The translations under genes were made by a program, and so were the position numbers. The notes below the pieces were generated by a model. The model made no database searches. It saw only the letters and a list, made by a program, of their open reading frames with translations, and was not told where the DNA came from. A stretch of DNA of 13,979 nt from Syntrophobacteria bacterium (GTDB taxonomy: Bacteria; Desulfobacterota; DSWW01), in assembly GCA_030145435.1 (NCBI GenBank), contig JAQYVQ010000275.1, forward strand, positions 1 through 13,979, given 5' to 3'. Of the stretch, positions 13,112 through 13,979 are shown one piece after another (position 1 is the first letter of the stretch; each line of letters starts with the position of its first letter).

Positions 13112-13979
13112 GTGACGTCACGAACGGAACCGTTCGAGTGCATTTTTCTGGAACTCACCAACCGGTGCAATTTTGACTGCCTGTTTTGTCCGAACGGTTC
13201 GATGACCCGCCCGCGCGGCCAAATGGACGATGCGCTGGCAAAACGTCTTCTCGATGAAATTGCCGATAAGGGCCTCTGCAGCTGGGTTAACCTCTCGTTG
13301 ATGGGTGAACCCCTCTTGCACCCGAACCTCCTCTCCATCGTCGAACACGGCGTGCGCCTGGGCCTCCCGATTCACCTGATCACCAACCTGAGCCTCCTCA
13401 CCTCCGAGCGAATCCGGCAACTGCTCGAGCTTCCGATCGCCCACCTGGCCCTCAGCCTGCAGACGCCCACGCAGGAAGGCTTCGGGCTCAAGAATGCCTC
13501 CGACCGCTATTCCCTTGAACAGAGTATGGAAGCGATAGACCTGGCTGTGCGTACCAAGCTCGAAAGTAACTCACCTACGGAGATTACAATTCACCTTCTG
13601 ACGACTCGCCTCGAACGGCCAAGAGGCAAAGCCCTTCTCGAGAGCACACGCCAACGGCTCGGCCTGGCTCATCGGTTCCGAGAACGAGCCCGGTCGTGGG
13701 CCCGGGAGTTTTCCCTGCCTGTCCCGAAGCCACCACCTTTCCGGGAGCCTTTGCGTTTCTGGCTTGGACTGGACGCTTTTGTTCCCCTCCTCCCGGGCGT
13801 GGCCCTCTGTTTCAAGCGCGCCACCCTTTGGGCCAACACCCTCCTGGTAGAGGGAGCGGAAGTCGAGTCGCGAGGGAACGGTACCTGCCAACTCGCCCTC
13901 GACACCCTGGGGATCCTGTGGGACGGCAGCCTCACCTTGTGCTGTCTGGACTTCGACGGGGTTCTCAGCTTTGGAAGCG
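13112..13979 (+). CDS. Radical SAM protein with SPASM-like C-terminal cysteines, cut by window edge
   Basis: An iron-sulfur radical SAM enzyme, of which 289 residues are visible before the window ends. The SAM/[4Fe-4S] motif is CNFDCLFC (Cys19, Cys23, Cys26; C-x3-C-x2-C) after the strand IFLELTNR. The SAM-contact strand carries SLMGEPLLHP (62-71), followed by THE-like barrel segments PIHLITNLSLL and LALSLQTP. Later cysteines at 233, 259, 277 and 278, with LGILWDGSLTLCCLDFDG, look like a SPASM-type auxiliary cluster domain as found in peptide- and sugar-modifying radical SAM enzymes. The GTG start at 13112 has TAAGGA seven bases upstream; no upstream in-frame start is better. It is transcribed away from the methyltransferase/acyltransferase pair. 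No precursor peptide gene is visible nearby. The substrate is unknown and the C-terminal end, with perhaps more cluster ligands, lies outside the window. Confidence 0.92.
   Translation, partial: MTSRTEPFECIFLELTNRCNFDCLFCPNGSMTRPRGQMDDALAKRLLDEIADKGLCSWVNLSLMGEPLLHPNLLSIVEHGVRLGLPIHLITNLSLLTSERIRQLLELPIAHLALSLQTPTQEGFGLKNASDRYSLEQSMEAIDLAVRTKLESNSPTEITIHLLTTRLERPRGKALLESTRQRLGLAHRFRERARSWAREFSLPVPKPPPFREPLRFWLGLDAFVPLLPGVALCFKRATLWANTLLVEGAEVESRGNGTCQLALDTLGILWDGSLTLCCLDFDGVLSFGS

Noticed and set aside
13063..13444. Overlapping minus-strand open frames opposite the radical SAM gene.
   Set aside because: The plus strand here encodes the C-x3-C-x2-C radical SAM motif and barrel. The minus frames show nothing.

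Overview
The window is about 14 kb of fairly GC-rich bacterial chromosome, gene-dense and almost entirely coded on the minus strand. The mix of genes points to an anaerobic or facultative Desulfobacterota-like (deltaproteobacterial) organism: a MerR-TetR double regulator, an Old Yellow Enzyme family reductase with an iron-sulfur cluster, a DUF35/thiolase pair, a MopE-type calcium/metal-binding surface protein, an HDOD hybrid kinase and a radical SAM protein. This placement is inferred from gene content. No rRNA or other marker gene is present.

Region A (1-5400, minus strand) is an apparent operon. It reads in the order MerR-TetR fusion regulator (4023-5306), Old Yellow Enzyme/2,4-dienoyl-CoA reductase-like flavoenzyme (2614-3978), thiolase-like protein (1374-2564), DUF35 zinc-ribbon/OB-fold protein (910-1362) and acyl-CoA dehydrogenase (1-864, cut by the window edge). 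Gaps are 11 to 49 bases and every gene has its own Shine-Dalgarno. A strong sigma-70-type promoter (5368-5396) precedes the regulator. Together the genes look like a module for desaturating, reducing and cleaving the carbon chain of an unidentified CoA thioester, under control of its own first gene. The thiolase lacks the usual nucleophilic cysteine, so the last step may be an aldol-type or other cleavage instead of ordinary thiolysis.

Region B (5617-7263, minus) is a secreted seven-repeat beta-propeller protein with a calcium/metal-binding tail and a C-terminal Cys-Gly-Thr / membrane helix / arginine sorting-like signal. Region C (7495-11010, minus) is a very large soluble signalling protein: HDOD, PAS, histidine kinase, two receiver domains and HPt.

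Region D (11146-13979) holds a LpxL/HtrB-family acyltransferase and, 15 bases upstream of it, a class I methyltransferase (both minus). Diverging from them is a radical SAM protein with a SPASM-like cysteine tail (plus strand, cut by the window end). These may act together on an envelope lipid or other surface molecule, but the sequence does not name the substrate.

Several start codons were moved downstream of the longest open frame because Shine-Dalgarno sequences or promoter positions demand it. The two edge genes are both partial. No tRNA, rRNA, CRISPR array, insertion sequence or phage gene was seen.
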